Shown: positions 27,601-37,317, counted from the stretch's first letter. The stretch: 64,000 bases of DNA from Actinacidiphila oryziradicis (GCF_005047355.1 NZ_SUMC01000012.1:62001-126000), one strand, 5' to 3'. The notes: generated by a model from the sequence alone, not told the origin. Program-made: numbers and translations.

Positions 27601-29315
27601 AGTACCTGGTCAACGCGGACGACATCCAGATCAAGATGGCCCAGGGCGCCAAGCCCGGCGAGGGCGGCCAGCTGCCCGGCCACAAGGTCTACCCGTGGAT
27701 CGGCAAGACCCGGCACAGCACCCCCGGCGTCGGCCTGATCTCCCCGCCGCCGCACCACGACATCTACTCCATCGAGGACCTCGCCCAGCTCATCCACGAC
27801 CTGAAGAACGCCAACCCGGCCGCCCGCATCCATGTGAAGCTGGTCTCCGAGGTCGGCGTCGGCACGGTCGCGGCGGGCGTCAGCAAGGCCCACGCGGATG
27901 TCGTGCTCATCTCCGGCCACGACGGCGGCACCGGCGCCTCGCCGCTGACGAGCCTGAAGCACGCGGGCGGCCCCTGGGAGCTCGGCCTCGCCGAGACCCA
28001 GCAGACCCTGCTGCTCAACGGGCTGCGTGACCGCATCGTCGTACAGACCGACGGCCAGCTGAAGACCGGCCGCGATGTCATCATCGCCGCCCTCTTGGGC
28101 GCCGAGGAGTTCGGCTTCGCCACCGCGCCGCTGGTCGTCTCCGGCTGCGTGATGATGCGCGTCTGCCACCTGGACACCTGCCCCGTCGGCATCGCCACCC
28201 AGAACCCGGTCCTGCGGGACCGCTTCTCCGGCAAGGCCGAGTACGTGGTGAACTTCTTCGAGTTCATCGCGCAGGAGGTCCGCGAGCTGCTCGCCGAGCT
28301 CGGCTTCCGCACCCTGCAGGAGGCCGTCGGCCACGCCGAGCTGATCGACAGCAGCCAGGCTGTGGACCACTGGAAGGCGCAGGGTTTCGACCTCGCCCCG
28401 CTCTTCTACGTACCCGAGCTCCCCGAGGGCGCTTCCCTCCACCAATGCGTCCCGCAGGACCACGGCCTGGCCAAGGCGCTGGACAACGAGCTCATCACGC
28501 TCGCCGAGGACGCTCTGCGCAGCGGCGAGCCGGTCCGCGCCCAGGTGCGGATCCGTAACGTCAACCGCACCGTCGGCACCATGCTCGGCCATGAGGTGAC
28601 CAAGAAGTACGGTGGCGCCGGCCTGCCCGACGACACCATCGACATCACCTTCACCGGTTCCGCCGGCCAGTCCTTCGGCGCCTTCCTCCCCAAGGGCATC
28701 ACCATGCGCCTGGAGGGCGACGCGAACGACTACGTCGGCAAGGGCCTGTCCGGCGGCCGGGTCATCGTCCGCCCGGACCGCGGCGCCGACCATCTGCCCG
28801 AGTACTCGACCATCGCCGGCAACACCATCGCCTACGGCGCCACCGGCGGCGAGCTGTTCCTGCGCGGCCGCACCGGCGAGCGCTTCTGCGTCCGCAACTC
28901 CGGCGCCACCGTCGTGTCCGAGGGCGTGGGCGACCACGGCTGCGAGTACATGACCGGCGGCCGGGCCGTCGTCCTGGGCGAGACCGGCCGCAACTTCGCG
29001 GCCGGCATGTCCGGCGGTATCGCGTACGTCCTCGACCTGAACCCCGTGTACGTCAACACGGGCATGGTGAACATCGAGGCGCTGGACGCGGGAGACATCC
29101 AGTGGCTGCACGACGTGGTGCGCCGCCACAGCGAGGAGACCGGCTCTACCGTGGCCGCCTCGCTCCTCGCCGACTGGGGGACCACCCTCACCCGCTTCGG
29201 CAAGGTCATGCCGAGGGACTACAAGGCAGTGCTCGCCGCCAAGGACGCCGCCGAGCAGGCCGGACTCTCCGAGTCCGAGACCACCGCGAAGATGATGGAG
29301 GCGGCAAATGGCTGA
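24687..29315 (+). CDS. gltB: Glutamate synthase (NADPH) large subunit
   Basis: A 1542-residue enzyme making two glutamates from glutamine and 2-oxoglutarate with GltD. A 36-residue propeptide ends at Ala36; Cys37 in [11 protein letters not shown] becomes the N-terminal nucleophile of the class II glutaminase domain. Next come the central domain, the FMN/synthase domain with [12 protein letters not shown] and the 3Fe-4S cluster in [19 protein letters not shown], and the C-terminal GXGXG beta-helix domain. ATG 24687 is preceded by GGGAGAG; a TTG 27 nt upstream is an alternative. It overlaps gltD by 8 nt. A long structured leader precedes it. Confidence 0.97.
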   Translation: MRSASTHPGSTGSGWAHMDGRPARQGLYDPRNEHDACGVGFVATLTGEADHALVEQALTVLRNLEHRGATGSEPDSGDGAGILLQVPDAFLREAAGFALPAAGHYAVGTAFMPVEEADRTKAVEAIERIAAEEGLAVLGWREVPVAPELLGVSARSTMPYFSQLFVASAAVAGEDSAKKAGIDLDRPAFVLRKRAEREADVYFPSLSARTIVYKGMLTTGQLEPFFPDLSDRRLATAIALVHSRFSTNTFPSWPLAHPYRFVAHNGEINTVQGNRNWMRARESQLVSDRFGSADNGHSAGDLERIFPICTPEASDTATFDEVLELLHLGGRSLPHSVLMMIPEAWESPTLGESMDPARRAFYQYHSTLMEPWDGPACITFSDGTLVGAVLDRNGLRPGRYWVTDDGLVVLASESGVLDIEPAKVVRKGRLQPGRMFLVDTAQQRIIEDDEIKSQLAAENPYAEWLDAGLIHLADLPEREHIVHTHASVTRRQQTFGYTEEELRVILAPMAKTGGEPLGSMGTDSPIAALSARPRLLFDYFTQLFAQVTNPPLDAIREELVTSLISAIGPSGNLLEPSPASCRNITLPFPVIDNDELAKLIHINADGDLPGLKAATLSGLYRVSGGGEALAARLAEICAEADTAIEDGARLIVLSDRHSDAEQAPIPSLLLTSAVHHHLIRTKQRTQVGLIVEGGDVREVHHVALLIGYGAAAVNPYLAMESVEDLLRAGTFLEGLEPEVAIRNLIKALGKGVLKVMSKMGISTVASYRGAQVFEAVGLDAGLVDTYFHGTATKIGGVGLDVLAQEVAARHAQAYPASGIAAAHRRLEIGGEYQWRREGEPHLFDPDTVFRLQHSTRSRRYDIFKQYTSRVDEQAERLMTLRGLFKFREGERAPISMDEVEPVSEIVKRFSTGAMSYGSISLEAHQTLAIAMNQLGGKSNTGEGGEDADRLHDPARRSAIKQVASGRFGVTSEYLVNADDIQIKMAQGAKPGEGGQLPGHKVYPWIGKTRHSTPGVGLISPPPHHDIYSIEDLAQLIHDLKNANPAARIHVKLVSEVGVGTVAAGVSKAHADVVLISGHDGGTGASPLTSLKHAGGPWELGLAETQQTLLLNGLRDRIVVQTDGQLKTGRDVIIAALLGAEEFGFATAPLVVSGCVMMRVCHLDTCPVGIATQNPVLRDRFSGKAEYVVNFFEFIAQEVRELLAELGFRTLQEAVGHAELIDSSQAVDHWKAQGFDLAPLFYVPELPEGASLHQCVPQDHGLAKALDNELITLAEDALRSGEPVRAQVRIRNVNRTVGTMLGHEVTKKYGGAGLPDDTIDITFTGSAGQSFGAFLPKGITMRLEGDANDYVGKGLSGGRVIVRPDRGADHLPEYSTIAGNTIAYGATGGELFLRGRTGERFCVRNSGATVVSEGVGDHGCEYMTGGRAVVLGETGRNFAAGMSGGIAYVLDLNPVYVNTGMVNIEALDAGDIQWLHDVVRRHSEETGSTVAASLLADWGTTLTRFGKVMPRDYKAVLAAKDAAEQAGLSESETTAKMMEAANG

Positions 29316-30768
29316 CCCGAAGGGCTTCCTCACCACGCCCCGCGAGACGGCCCCGACCCGCCCGGTCGAGGAGCGCAGGCAGGACTGGAGCGAGGTCTAC
29401 ATCCCCGGCGGCCTGCTGCCGATCATCACCAAGCAGGCCGGACGCTGCATGGACTGCGGCATCCCGTTCTGCCACAACGGCTGTCCGCTGGGGAACCTCA
29501 TTCCCGAGTGGAACGATTACGCCTACCGCGAGGACTGGAGCGCCGCCAGCGAGCGGCTGCACGCGACCAACAACTTCCCGGAGTTCACCGGGCGGCTGTG
29601 CCCGGCCCCGTGCGAGTCGGCCTGCGTGCTCGGCATCAACCAGCTGCCCGTCACCATCAAGAACGTCGAAGTCACCATCATCGACAAGGCCTGGGAGAGC
29701 GGCGACGTCACCCCGCAGCCCCCGGACCGGCTCTCCGGCAAGACCGTCGCCGTCATCGGCTCCGGCCCGGCCGGCCTTGCCGCCGCCCAGCAGCTCACCC
29801 GGGCCGGTCACACGGTCGCCGTGTATGAGCGCGCCGACCGCATCGGCGGCCTGCTGCGCTACGGCATTCCCGAGTTCAAGATGGAGAAGCGGCACATCAA
29901 CCGCCGTATCGAGCAGATGCGCGCGGAGGGCACCAAGTTCCGTACCGGTGCCCAGGTCGGTACCGACATAGACGGCGCCAAGCTCAAGAGGCGCTACGAC
30001 GCGGTCGTCATCGCTGCCGGTGCCACCCAGGCACGCGACCTTCCGGTGCCGGGACGCGAGCTCAAGGGCATCTACCAGGCCATGGAGTACCTGCCGCTGT
30101 CCAACAAGGTGCAGGAGGGCGACTTCGTCACCCCGCCGGTCAGCGCCGAGGGCAAGCATGTCGTCGTCATCGGCGGCGGCGACACCGGCGCCGACTGCGT
30201 CGGTACCGCCCACCGCCAGGGCGCGGCCTCAGTCACCCAGCTGGAGATCATGCCCCGGCCGACCGACGAGCGCCCGGCGCACCAGCCCTGGCCGACGATG
30301 CCGATGATCTACAAGGTCACCTCGGCCCACGAGGAGGGCGGCGAGCGCGTGTACGCGGTCAACACCACCCACTTCGAGGGGGACGAGGAAGGCAACGTCC
30401 AGTTCCTGCACCTTGTCGAGGCCAAGTTCGAGGACGGGAAGTTCGTGCCGCAGCCCGGCACCGAGCGGAAGATCCCCGCGCAGCTGGTCACCCTGGCCAT
30501 GGGCTTCACCGGCACCGACCAGAAGAACGGCCTGGTCGAGCAGCTCGGCCTGGAGCTGGACGCGCGCGGCAACATCGCCCGCGACAAGGACTTCGCGACC
30601 AACGTCGACGGTGTCTTCGTCGCCGGTGACGCCGGCCGTGGCCAGTCGCTCATCGTCTGGGCGATCGCCGAGGGACGCTCCGCCGCCCGCGCGGTGGACC
30701 GCCACCTCACCGGGGCCAGCACCCTGCACGCCCCGATCCGGCCGACCGACCGCCCGCTGACGGTCTGA
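29308..30768 (+). CDS. gltD: Glutamate synthase (NADPH) small subunit
   Basis: A 486-residue flavoprotein feeding NADPH electrons to GltB. N-terminal cysteines for two 4Fe-4S clusters are in [20 protein letters not shown] and [16 protein letters not shown]. The FAD dinucleotide loop is [17 protein letters not shown], the NADPH loop [17 protein letters not shown], and the C-terminal FAD motif [22 protein letters not shown] 29308 lies inside the end of gltB, so the subunits are translationally coupled. An 18-bp perfect terminator follows. Confidence 0.97.
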   Translation: MADPKGFLTTPRETAPTRPVEERRQDWSEVYIPGGLLPIITKQAGRCMDCGIPFCHNGCPLGNLIPEWNDYAYREDWSAASERLHATNNFPEFTGRLCPAPCESACVLGINQLPVTIKNVEVTIIDKAWESGDVTPQPPDRLSGKTVAVIGSGPAGLAAAQQLTRAGHTVAVYERADRIGGLLRYGIPEFKMEKRHINRRIEQMRAEGTKFRTGAQVGTDIDGAKLKRRYDAVVIAAGATQARDLPVPGRELKGIYQAMEYLPLSNKVQEGDFVTPPVSAEGKHVVVIGGGDTGADCVGTAHRQGAASVTQLEIMPRPTDERPAHQPWPTMPMIYKVTSAHEEGGERVYAVNTTHFEGDEEGNVQFLHLVEAKFEDGKFVPQPGTERKIPAQLVTLAMGFTGTDQKNGLVEQLGLELDARGNIARDKDFATNVDGVFVAGDAGRGQSLIVWAIAEGRSAARAVDRHLTGASTLHAPIRPTDRPLTV

Positions 30769-30810
30769 CACGGCCCCAGATTCGTTCCGTACAACGGCGT
30801 ACGGACACGA

Positions 30811-30859
30811 GCCAACGGCATCTGCCCCACCCCGACCACGGGGGGCAGATGCCGTTGGC
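30811..30859 (+). terminator. 18-bp perfect hairpin terminator after gltD
   Basis: GCCAACGGCATCTGCCCC (30811-30828) pairs fully with its complement at 30842-30859 across a 13-nt loop. It is one of the strongest hairpins in the window. Confidence 0.85.
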
Positions 30860-30965
30860 ATGTGCGCTCTGTCATCCCGGGAGTGCTGACCCGCGTCTGG
30901 CCTGGCATGTTCCGCGCGGTCAGCGAGGCCCCGGCCACGGCTACAGCAGATTCCGCCCCTCAACA

Positions 30966-30971
30966 TAAGGT
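30966..30971 (+). promoter_or_regulatory. -10 hexamer TAAGGT for the LacI-family gene (leaderless start)
   Basis: TAAGGT ends 7 nt before GTG 30979, which helps choose that start over upstream in-frame codons. Confidence 0.5.
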
Positions 30972-30978
30972 AACGCCT

Positions 30979-32040
30979 GTGAGCGGCGCTGTCGGACTCA
31001 AGGACGTGGCGATGCGGGCCGGCGTATCCATGCGCACGGTCTCCAACGTCGTACGCGGCACCGGCCGCGCCTCCGACGAGACCCGGCAACGCGTGCTGCG
31101 GGCGGTCGCCGAACTGGGCTACCGGCCCAACTCCGCCGCCAGGAGGCTGCGCACCGGCCGCAGCGGCGTCCTCTCCCTCGCCGTCCCGGACCTCACCATG
31201 CCGTACTTCGCCGAACTCGCCGCGCACCTGCTGCGGCAGGCGGCCGTCCACGGCTGCACCCTGCTCGTCGAGTGCACCGGCGGCCGAGCCGACGCCGAGT
31301 TCGAAATCGCCCTCGGCCGCACCGACCCGCTCGTCGACGGAGTCATCCTCAGCCCCATCGCCCTCGACGACGCAGCCGTCGCCGGAGCCGCCGCCCGGAT
31401 ACCGCTCGTCCTGCTCGGCGAGCGCCTCCACGACCTGCCCGCCACCCACGTGATGATCGACAACACCGCCGCCGCCCGCGAGGCCACCGAACACCTCCTC
31501 GGCGGCGGCCGCCGCCGCATCGCCGCCATCGGCCGCCAGGACAGCCCCAACGCCTGCACCTCCGGCACCCGCCTCGCCGGCTACCGCCAGGCCATCGAAG
31601 TGGCGGGCCTCCGCTACGACCCCGCCCTCGCCCCGCCCATCGCCGGCTACCACCGCGCCCAAGGCGCAACGGCGATGCGGACACTACTGGCCCTGCCCAC
31701 CCCGCCCGACGCCGTCTTCTGCTTCGCCGACGCCCTCGCGGAAGGCGCCCTGCACGCCCTGCGCGAGCGCGGCCTCTCCGTACCCCGCGATGTCGCCGTC
31801 GTCGGCTTCGACGACGTGGAAGAGGCCCGCTACACCGCCCCGCCGCTCACCACCATCGCCCCCGACAAACAAGAACTCGCCCGCCTCGCCGTCGCCGCCC
31901 TCCTCGGCCGTATAGAGGGCCCGGACCCCCTCCCGGGCACCCCGCCAACAGTCGTCATGGCCCGGCACCGGCTGGTCATCCGGGAGAGCTCCGGGGCGTC
32001 CGGACGCCGCTACTCGACCGCGTCGGACACCATCGGTTGA
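30979..32040 (+). CDS. LacI-family transcriptional regulator
   Basis: A 353-residue repressor. The N-terminal LacI helix-turn-helix reads VGLKDVAMRAGVSMRTVSNV with the hinge region ELGYRPNSAARRLRTGRSG. A periplasmic-binding-like effector domain follows (VLSLAVPDLTMPYFAELA, DGVILSPIALDD, VMIDNTAAAREATEHLLGGG, VAVVGFDDVEEARYTAPPLT). GTG 30979 is chosen because the HTH begins a few residues later and a -10 element ends 7 nt upstream; an earlier ATG at 30907 would add a non-family extension. The 3' end overlaps the convergent MFS gene by 31 bp. The effector is probably a sugar, but no sugar operon is adjacent. Confidence 0.9.
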   Translation: MSGAVGLKDVAMRAGVSMRTVSNVVRGTGRASDETRQRVLRAVAELGYRPNSAARRLRTGRSGVLSLAVPDLTMPYFAELAAHLLRQAAVHGCTLLVECTGGRADAEFEIALGRTDPLVDGVILSPIALDDAAVAGAAARIPLVLLGERLHDLPATHVMIDNTAAAREATEHLLGGGRRRIAAIGRQDSPNACTSGTRLAGYRQAIEVAGLRYDPALAPPIAGYHRAQGATAMRTLLALPTPPDAVFCFADALAEGALHALRERGLSVPRDVAVVGFDDVEEARYTAPPLTTIAPDKQELARLAVAALLGRIEGPDPLPGTPPTVVMARHRLVIRESSGASGRRYSTASDTIG

Positions 32041-33266
32041 CGACCCGTCAGTACCGCTGCCTCGCAGCCGCCCCGGCGCAGCGGCGAGCGCCGGAGGGCA
32101 CCGAGGGCGGTGGCCGCGCCGAGCGGTACGGCAGCGGCGGCGAAGACCGCCACCGGACCGGGACGGTCGATCAGCAGGCCGGCACCGCCCGCGCCCAAGG
32201 CGGTGCCCAGGTTGTAGGCCGTGTTGACCCAGGCGCCCGCTTCCGTCCTGGAGCCACCCGGGACCAAGGTGTCCACCAGCAGATACGACGTGATCAACAG
32301 GGCATCGGTGCAGGCCCCCGCGAGCAGGAGCGCCACTCCCGCGCCTGGCACGGCGTACAGCAGGGCCGGCAAGGCGTAGCAACCGGAGGAGAACGCGGCC
32401 AGAGCCAGCAGCCGCCGTCCGGGCGTGGCGCGCCATTGCCGCCGCCCGTACGCCAGGCCGCCGAGCACGCCGCCGACCGAGAACAGCGCCATCACAGGCC
32501 CGGCGACCCCAGCGCCCCAGGCCGCGACGACCGCGATCTCGTCCAGGGACAGCGCGCAGCCGGTGCCCAGGACGACCAGCAGCAGCGGCACGAACCCCGC
32601 AGCGCGCAACGGGCCGAGCGCGGTACGGGGGATCGGTGTACGCGCGGCCGCACGGTGCGCGCCCGCAGGACTGCGCCCCAGCGCCGCCGCGAAGGCCGAG
32701 AAGCCGGTGATGACCAATACGGCGCAGACCCCCAACGCCATCGGGGCAGCGGAGAAGGTGATCAGGAATGCGCCGAACACCGGGCCGAGCGCGAAGACCG
32801 TGGACTCGGCGGCCGTATCCAGACTCAGCGCGCGCTGCCGCTGCTCCTCGTCCACCGTCAGTTCGCCCCACAAGGTCCGCATCAGCGGTCCCACCGGGGG
32901 CGGGAACATCCCGGCGAGTACAGCCAGGCCGACGGTGGGCAGGGCGGGAATCCGGAGTGCGCATCCGGCGGCGACCGAGGCCAGCAACAGGGTGTAACAG
33001 ACGGAAAGGATCATCAGGGCAGCGTGGCGACCCTCGACCAGACGTGCTCTGAAGGGTCCCAGCAGCGCGGCGGCCAGGCCGAAGAGGCCGGTGGCCGTAC
33101 CGGCGACGGCATACGATCCGGTGCCCTGCCGCAGGGAGAGCAGCAGGGGCAGGGAGAGCATCCCGTAGGAGAGCCGGGCGAGCATGGCGGCGGCGAAGAG
33201 GCCACGGGCACGGGGGAGTGCGAGGACAGCGCGATAGGACGCACTGCCCCTGTCGGGGCGTGACAT
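32010..33266 (-). CDS. MFS transporter
   Basis: A 418-residue polytopic membrane protein with about 12 helices. The first half has LFGLAAALLGPFRARLVEGR, equivalent to the MFS motif A loop, and the linker between halves is RSPAGAHRAAARTPIPRTAL. The type is that of small exporters related to multidrug and sugar efflux. ATG 33266 has GGAG upstream. It is convergent with the LacI-family gene and shares 31 bp with it, so regulation of one by the other is not implied by the layout. Substrate unknown. Confidence 0.85.
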   Translation of the reverse strand: MSRPDRGSASYRAVLALPRARGLFAAAMLARLSYGMLSLPLLLSLRQGTGSYAVAGTATGLFGLAAALLGPFRARLVEGRHAALMILSVCYTLLLASVAAGCALRIPALPTVGLAVLAGMFPPPVGPLMRTLWGELTVDEEQRQRALSLDTAAESTVFALGPVFGAFLITFSAAPMALGVCAVLVITGFSAFAAALGRSPAGAHRAAARTPIPRTALGPLRAAGFVPLLLVVLGTGCALSLDEIAVVAAWGAGVAGPVMALFSVGGVLGGLAYGRRQWRATPGRRLLALAAFSSGCYALPALLYAVPGAGVALLLAGACTDALLITSYLLVDTLVPGGSRTEAGAWVNTAYNLGTALGAGGAGLLIDRPGPVAVFAAAAVPLGAATALGALRRSPLRRGGCEAAVLTGRQPMVSDAVE

Positions 33267-33484
33267 GGGAGATCTCCGGAGTCGGCGCTACTGGTCCTCG
33301 CCAGGTCGCGCGCGGGCATGACAGATCGGCATCCCGCCTCCGTCGCCCTGCGGCGCGGGGGCGGTCAGACGACCGGTCAGTGCGGTCCGGAGCTGTTCAT
33401 GGGAAGGATCGTAGCGGCCCCATCCCATCCGCCGAGCATCCGCCCTGCAAGTGACAGCACCGTCCGGGCCCCACCGGCCGCGCA

Positions 33485-33703
33485 CTATCTCCGAGTGCCG
33501 CTCGCCTTGATCCATGCCCCCGGCCCGTACGCGACATCCACCTCGGCCGCTTCGCCGCCGCCCCTGGCGACCCAGATGATCAGAGCGCCGCTGCTGTGGA
33601 TCTCGTACGAGTAGCGGCCCTCATCACCGTCCGGGCGGCGCTCCTCGACGCCCACCGCCTCCGACATGCCGGCTGATCCGGGCAGAACCCATTGAACGGA
33701 CAT
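33485..33703 (-). CDS. Small hypothetical protein
   Basis: A 72-residue soluble protein. The first part is polar (EAVGVEERRPDGDEGRYSYE) and the second is beta-rich (IHSSGALIIWVARGGGEAAE, VDVAYGPGAWIKASGTRR). No domain is recognised. Support for a real gene: Streptomyces-like codon usage, amino-acid composition unlike shadow frames, and a TAGCGT -10 exactly 6 nt before the ATG. The remaining gap 33267-33484 holds nothing I can assign. Confidence 0.6.
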   Translation of the reverse strand: MSVQWVLPGSAGMSEAVGVEERRPDGDEGRYSYEIHSSGALIIWVARGGGEAAEVDVAYGPGAWIKASGTRR

Positions 33704-33709
33704 AACCCG

Positions 33710-33715
33710 ACGCTA
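33710..33715 (-). promoter_or_regulatory. -10 hexamer TAGCGT for the small gene at 33703 (leaderless start)
   Basis: On the minus strand TAGCGT ends 6 nt before the ATG at 33703. Confidence 0.45.
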
Positions 33716-33784
33716 CGTCCGGGCGACTCCGCCCGCCAGACGCGGCGCGACGGCGAGGCCGCCCGGGAACAGCCGCCGCAGGCG

Positions 33785-34684
33785 TCATGTATCGCACTCC
33801 AGCACCGTGCGGCACAGGCCGCAACGGGCCTTCATCCTGCCCCGAACCGGGACCCGGATGCGCTGGTGGCAGGTCGGGCACGGGAAGGACACGCGCATCG
33901 GTCCCGAGCCCTCGAAGGCGTAGGGCGCGGAGGGCAGCGCGCTGCCGGCCCGGCGGTCATGGGCGTAGCGGCGGCGGACGGCCCAGCCGCAGTGGGCCAG
34001 CGGCGGGCGGCGGAGGTCCTCCTGGGCCTGGGCGAGACCGGTGCGGTAGGCGTCACGGGCCTGGGCGCTGGTGAACCAGGGCTCGATGTCGTCGCCGAAG
34101 GCGAGCGCCCGCTTGGCCAGCACGTAGCCGAACTCCTCGGGGGTGAGGTAGCCGAGCTTGGAGGCGGACATGATCAGCCGTTCGCCGCGGACCGCGGGCT
34201 CCTCGCGGTAGGAGTCCAGCAGGAGCCAGCCCGCGCCGAGGTAGGCGGTGGCGGTGTCGGTGAGGATCTCGTTGTCGCGGGTGCCGCGGAACTCCAGGTC
34301 CAGGCGGTGCAGGTAGACATGCATGACTTCGTGTGCGAGGACCGCGCCGATATCGCGGCGGTCGGTCCTGAAGCGGGAGTGCAGCTCGATGAAATACTCC
34401 GGCCCGGCTGCCAGCTCCACATTCCCGGCGTGCACCATGTCTCGGAAGCTCACGATCATGCGGGCGTCCGGCAGCCGGAAGTGCTGCACCATGACGCGGG
34501 CCACCCGCTGCGCGCCGAGATACAGGTCCTCGTCGGCCGGGAAGTCCACCGCCTCCGGGCGCACGCTCGCCGCGAACAGGCTCACCGTGTCGTAGGACAG
34601 CCGCCGGTAGAGCGCGGTCAGCGACGCCCTGACGGTGTCCAGATGCGGAAAGCCGTGCACGATCGGTTCTGCCTGCTGGGTCAC
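33785..34684 (-). CDS. HExxH metalloprotease-like protein with C-terminal zinc ribbon
   Basis: A 299-residue protein of unknown function. A zincin motif lies near residue 120 in VLAHEVMHVYLHRLDLEF, followed by a downstream acidic region (RDNEILTDTATAYLGAG) that could supply the third ligand. The C-terminus holds two CxxC pairs (FPCPTCHQRIRVPVRGR and KARCGLCRTVLECD), a zinc ribbon. No signal peptide, so it is cytoplasmic. GTG 34684 has GGGGGAGG 6 nt upstream and is preferred to the longer frame, which runs into the neighbouring methyltransferase gene. It lies 40 bp after that gene on the same strand. Confidence 0.75.
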   Translation of the reverse strand: MTQQAEPIVHGFPHLDTVRASLTALYRRLSYDTVSLFAASVRPEAVDFPADEDLYLGAQRVARVMVQHFRLPDARMIVSFRDMVHAGNVELAAGPEYFIELHSRFRTDRRDIGAVLAHEVMHVYLHRLDLEFRGTRDNEILTDTATAYLGAGWLLLDSYREEPAVRGERLIMSASKLGYLTPEEFGYVLAKRALAFGDDIEPWFTSAQARDAYRTGLAQAQEDLRRPPLAHCGWAVRRRYAHDRRAGSALPSAPYAFEGSGPMRVSFPCPTCHQRIRVPVRGRMKARCGLCRTVLECDT

Positions 34685-34724
34685 CTGCGCCTCCCCCGGC
34701 GACGGCGGTCCGTCGCTTCCGAGG

Positions 34725-35696
34725 CTACGCGTCGACCCACGCCGTCGCACCCGCCCTGCCGGATACGGCGAGCCCGATGCCGCCGAACTGCTCGGCGGCG
34801 TCCGGGAGGGTGCCCTCAGAGGCCTGGTAGACGCTGAGCAGCAGCCGTCCGCCGGGCTCCACCAGGGTGTCCAGGACATGCCGCGCCAGGTCGCCGAACC
34901 GTGCCCGCGGCACGGTCTCCGCCAGGATGTGGGCGAAGGTGAAGCGCCGGCCGTCCCGCGGTCTCCAGCTGAGCGCGTTGCCGACCTCGATCCTGCCAGC
35001 CCATCGCGGCAGCCGCCGCCGGGCGAGCCCGACGAGACCGGGCGCCAGATCGATCCCGTAGGGCTCGATCACCCGGCCGCGCTCCGCCGCCCAGGCGTGT
35101 ACTGACTCCATCAGCAGGCCGTTGGCGCAGCCGACATCGAGGAAGGTGCCGTCCCGGTCCAGCCCCTCGACGATCATTGAGCGGCGGGCCCGCCACGCCT
35201 GCGGGCCACCTCCGAACCCGGAGCCGCCTTCGGGTGTGGCGGCACGCAGATAGGCGGGCTCCAGCAGCCGCATATTGTCCGCGAAATACGAGGCATCGTC
35301 CTGCGCCCGGAAGGACCGGGCCGCGTCCAGCACCACCTGCGCATCGCCCATGAGACCGGCGATGGCCTCGGCCGGGCCGGCCACCAGCTCCACCTCGGCG
35401 TGCGGGCGCCGGCCCTTGTAGCGGTCGCCGTCCAGCCAGGCGTACAGGTGGGCCGCCTCGGCGTCGTACGCGAACGGATGCGCCCGCTGGAAGCGGAAAC
35501 CGGCGGTCTCCAGCGGTATCCGGAGGGTGGTGTCCAGCAGCCAGTGCTCGCCGGGGCGTACCTCGCCCGAGGGCAGTCGCAGCCGGCCGTCGCCATCCGG
35601 GATCGCCGCGCAGTGCCCGTCCGGCAGGAACGGCACGAAGGTCATCTGCCGGACGGACCCCGGTGCGGGATCGCCCTCGGTCAGTGCGTACGTCAT
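34725..35696 (-). CDS. Nudix-like domain fused to SAM-dependent methyltransferase
   Basis: A 323-residue protein. Residues 1-130 resemble a Nudix fold: MTFVPFLPDGHCAAIPD, then LPSGEVRPGEHWLLDTTLRI followed by PLETAGF. This is in the position of the Nudix box, but the REUxEE catalytic glutamates read as RIPLET. Residues 170-320 are a class I methyltransferase with motif I GTFLDVGCANGLLMESV, EPYGIDLAPGLVGLARRRL and LVEPGGRLLLSVYQ. Acceptor unknown. The open frame has no strong ribosome site at ATG 35696. It lies divergent from the MBL hydrolase gene. Confidence 0.75.
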   Translation of the reverse strand: MTYALTEGDPAPGSVRQMTFVPFLPDGHCAAIPDGDGRLRLPSGEVRPGEHWLLDTTLRIPLETAGFRFQRAHPFAYDAEAAHLYAWLDGDRYKGRRPHAEVELVAGPAEAIAGLMGDAQVVLDAARSFRAQDDASYFADNMRLLEPAYLRAATPEGGSGFGGGPQAWRARRSMIVEGLDRDGTFLDVGCANGLLMESVHAWAAERGRVIEPYGIDLAPGLVGLARRRLPRWAGRIEVGNALSWRPRDGRRFTFAHILAETVPRARFGDLARHVLDTLVEPGGRLLLSVYQASEGTLPDAAEQFGGIGLAVSGRAGATAWVDA

Positions 35697-35769
35697 CGGT
35701 ACCTCGCCCTCCCCCGGCCGGGGCCGTTCGCCCCCGGCTCAACGTGTGGCTCAGGTTCTGGCATCTGCT

Positions 35770-35775
35770 TACCGT
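35770..35775 (+). promoter_or_regulatory. -10 hexamer TACCGT for the MBL-fold gene (leaderless start)
   Basis: TACCGT ends 6 nt before ATG 35782. Confidence 0.45.
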
Positions 35776-35781
35776 CGGACA

Positions 35782-36468
35782 ATGGAAACCGTACAAGTGA
35801 CCACTGACATCTGGCTCCTGCCTTTCCCCGTCGGGCAGGTCTACGTCGTCCGGCAGCCCGGCGGATACGCCCTCGTGGACTCGGGCCCGGCCGGTTCCGA
35901 GGCAGCGATCCTCACCGCCCTGCGGCAGCTCGGCGCCCGGCCCCACGACCTCCGCGAGATCGTGCTGACCCATTCCCATCACGACCACTCCGGCTCGGCC
36001 GCGGCCCTGGCCGCCGCCACCGGCGCCCGCGTACTGGCCGGAGCCGACGACGCGCCGGCGATCCGGGGCACGGCGCCCCCGACACCACCCGTACTGGAGC
36101 CGTGGGAGCGGCCGCTCTACGACGCGGTCGTCCCGACCGTTCCGCACGCACCACCCGCCCGCGTGGACCGGGAACTGGCGGACGGCGACGAGCTGGACTG
36201 GGGCGCGCGGGCTCGGATCCTGCATGTCCCCGGGCACACTCCGGGGAGTATCGCACTGCATCTGCCATCGGCCGGAGTGCTGTTCACCGGCGACACCATC
36301 GCCCACGCGCAGGGGCGGCCGATGCCCGGCGTCTTCAATACGGACCGCGCGCGGACCGTGGACGCCTACCACCGCCTGGCCGCTCTCGACACCGAGACCG
36401 TGTGCTTCGGCCACGGCGAGCCGATCGCCTCGGCAGCAGGGGAGGCACTGCGTGCGGCCGCGATCTGA
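35782..36468 (+). CDS. MBL-fold metallohydrolase
   Basis: A 228-residue metallo-beta-lactamase-fold hydrolase. Metal ligands are visible in VLTHSHHDHSG (HxHxDH), HVPGHTPGSIALH, FTGDTIAHAQG and CFGHGEPI. It resembles the glyoxalase-II/hydroxyacylglutathione-hydrolase-like subgroup; the substrate is not predictable. The start ATG 35782 follows a -10 by 6 nt and matches the family N-terminus (IWLLPFPVGQVYVVRQPGG). The next gene, an APH-like kinase, starts inside its last codons, so they are coupled. Confidence 0.88.
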   Translation: METVQVTTDIWLLPFPVGQVYVVRQPGGYALVDSGPAGSEAAILTALRQLGARPHDLREIVLTHSHHDHSGSAAALAAATGARVLAGADDAPAIRGTAPPTPPVLEPWERPLYDAVVPTVPHAPPARVDRELADGDELDWGARARILHVPGHTPGSIALHLPSAGVLFTGDTIAHAQGRPMPGVFNTDRARTVDAYHRLAALDTETVCFGHGEPIASAAGEALRAAAI

Positions 36469-37231
36469 GGAGCAGGGGGAGCCGGAGGAGCGGGAGGAGC
36501 CGCTGAGCGGCGGTTTCATCAACAAGGTCGTACGGTCCGGGGACACGGTCCGGCGGACGGCGGGGGAGCGGGCGGAGTACGTATGGGAGCTGCTGGAGCT
36601 CTTCGAGCGCGCGGGATGGCAGGGCGCGCCCCGCCATCTGGGTACAGACGAGTGGGGCCGTGAGGTGCTGTCGTACGCCGAGGGGTCGGCGGGGCAGGAG
36701 GCCGGTGACGAGGGTTTGGCGGCGGTCGCGCGCCTGGTACGGGAGTTCCACGACCTGACGGCCGGGACGCCGGCGGCGGCGGGCGGTGAGGTGGTGTGCC
36801 ACAACGATCTGTCGCCGAAGAACACCGTCTACAGGGAGGTACCGGGCCTCGGGACGCGGCCCGTCGTCATCATCGACTGGGATCTGGCCGCGCCGGGCAG
36901 CCGGATCCACGATGTGGCGCAGGTCTGCTGGCAGTTCTGCGGCACCGGCCCCTCGGGCCCGGGCCCGCACCAGGTGGGGCGACGTTTCGGGATTATATGC
37001 GACGCATATGGGCTGGACGCCGCCGATCGCGGGCGTGTCGTCGAGACGGTGCTGTGGTGGCAGGACCGCTGTTGGCGTGGCATCGAGGCCGCGGCAGAGG
37101 CCGGGGACCCCGCGATGGTGCGGCTGCGCGACGGGGGAGCGGTGGCGGAGGTGCGGGCGGCGTACGCCTGGACGGCGACCCACCGGGCCGTGCTGGAGCA
37201 GTGCGCTCAGCCCTGGCACAAGCACGACTGA
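36452..37231 (+). CDS. Aminoglycoside phosphotransferase-like kinase
   Basis: A 259-residue protein-kinase-like-fold phosphotransferase of the APH superfamily. The catalytic loop is VVCHNDLSPKNTVY (HxD...N) and the metal site VIIDWDLAAPGSRIHD. The N-lobe is short (FINKVVRSGDTVRRTAGERA), and no resistance phenotype should be assumed; such proteins phosphorylate many small molecules. GTG 36452 has GGGGAGG 7 nt upstream and overlaps the end of the MBL gene by 17 nt, so the pair is translationally coupled. Confidence 0.85.
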   Translation: MRPRSEEQGEPEEREEPLSGGFINKVVRSGDTVRRTAGERAEYVWELLELFERAGWQGAPRHLGTDEWGREVLSYAEGSAGQEAGDEGLAAVARLVREFHDLTAGTPAAAGGEVVCHNDLSPKNTVYREVPGLGTRPVVIIDWDLAAPGSRIHDVAQVCWQFCGTGPSGPGPHQVGRRFGIICDAYGLDAADRGRVVETVLWWQDRCWRGIEAAAEAGDPAMVRLRDGGAVAEVRAAYAWTATHRAVLEQCAQPWHKHD

Positions 37232-37317
37232 CAGTGATGATGTTCATGGTGACGCTGCGGTGTACTTCGTACGCGTGAAAACAACGCACGTGGGCGTCAT
37301 TCGACGCACGGAGCTCA

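Noticed and set aside
24603..29336. 1577-codon open frame on the minus strand
   Set aside because: It is the antisense shadow of gltB; high GC keeps the frame open. The translation lacks any domain and is Gly/Val/Asp-rich.
33318..33614. 98-codon plus-strand frame near the small gene at 33703
   Set aside because: Opposite-strand overlap with the better supported small gene; no ribosome site or motif.
34816..36825. 669-codon minus-strand frame across the methyltransferase, MBL and APH genes
   Set aside because: It spans several real genes in other frames and has no coherent domain.
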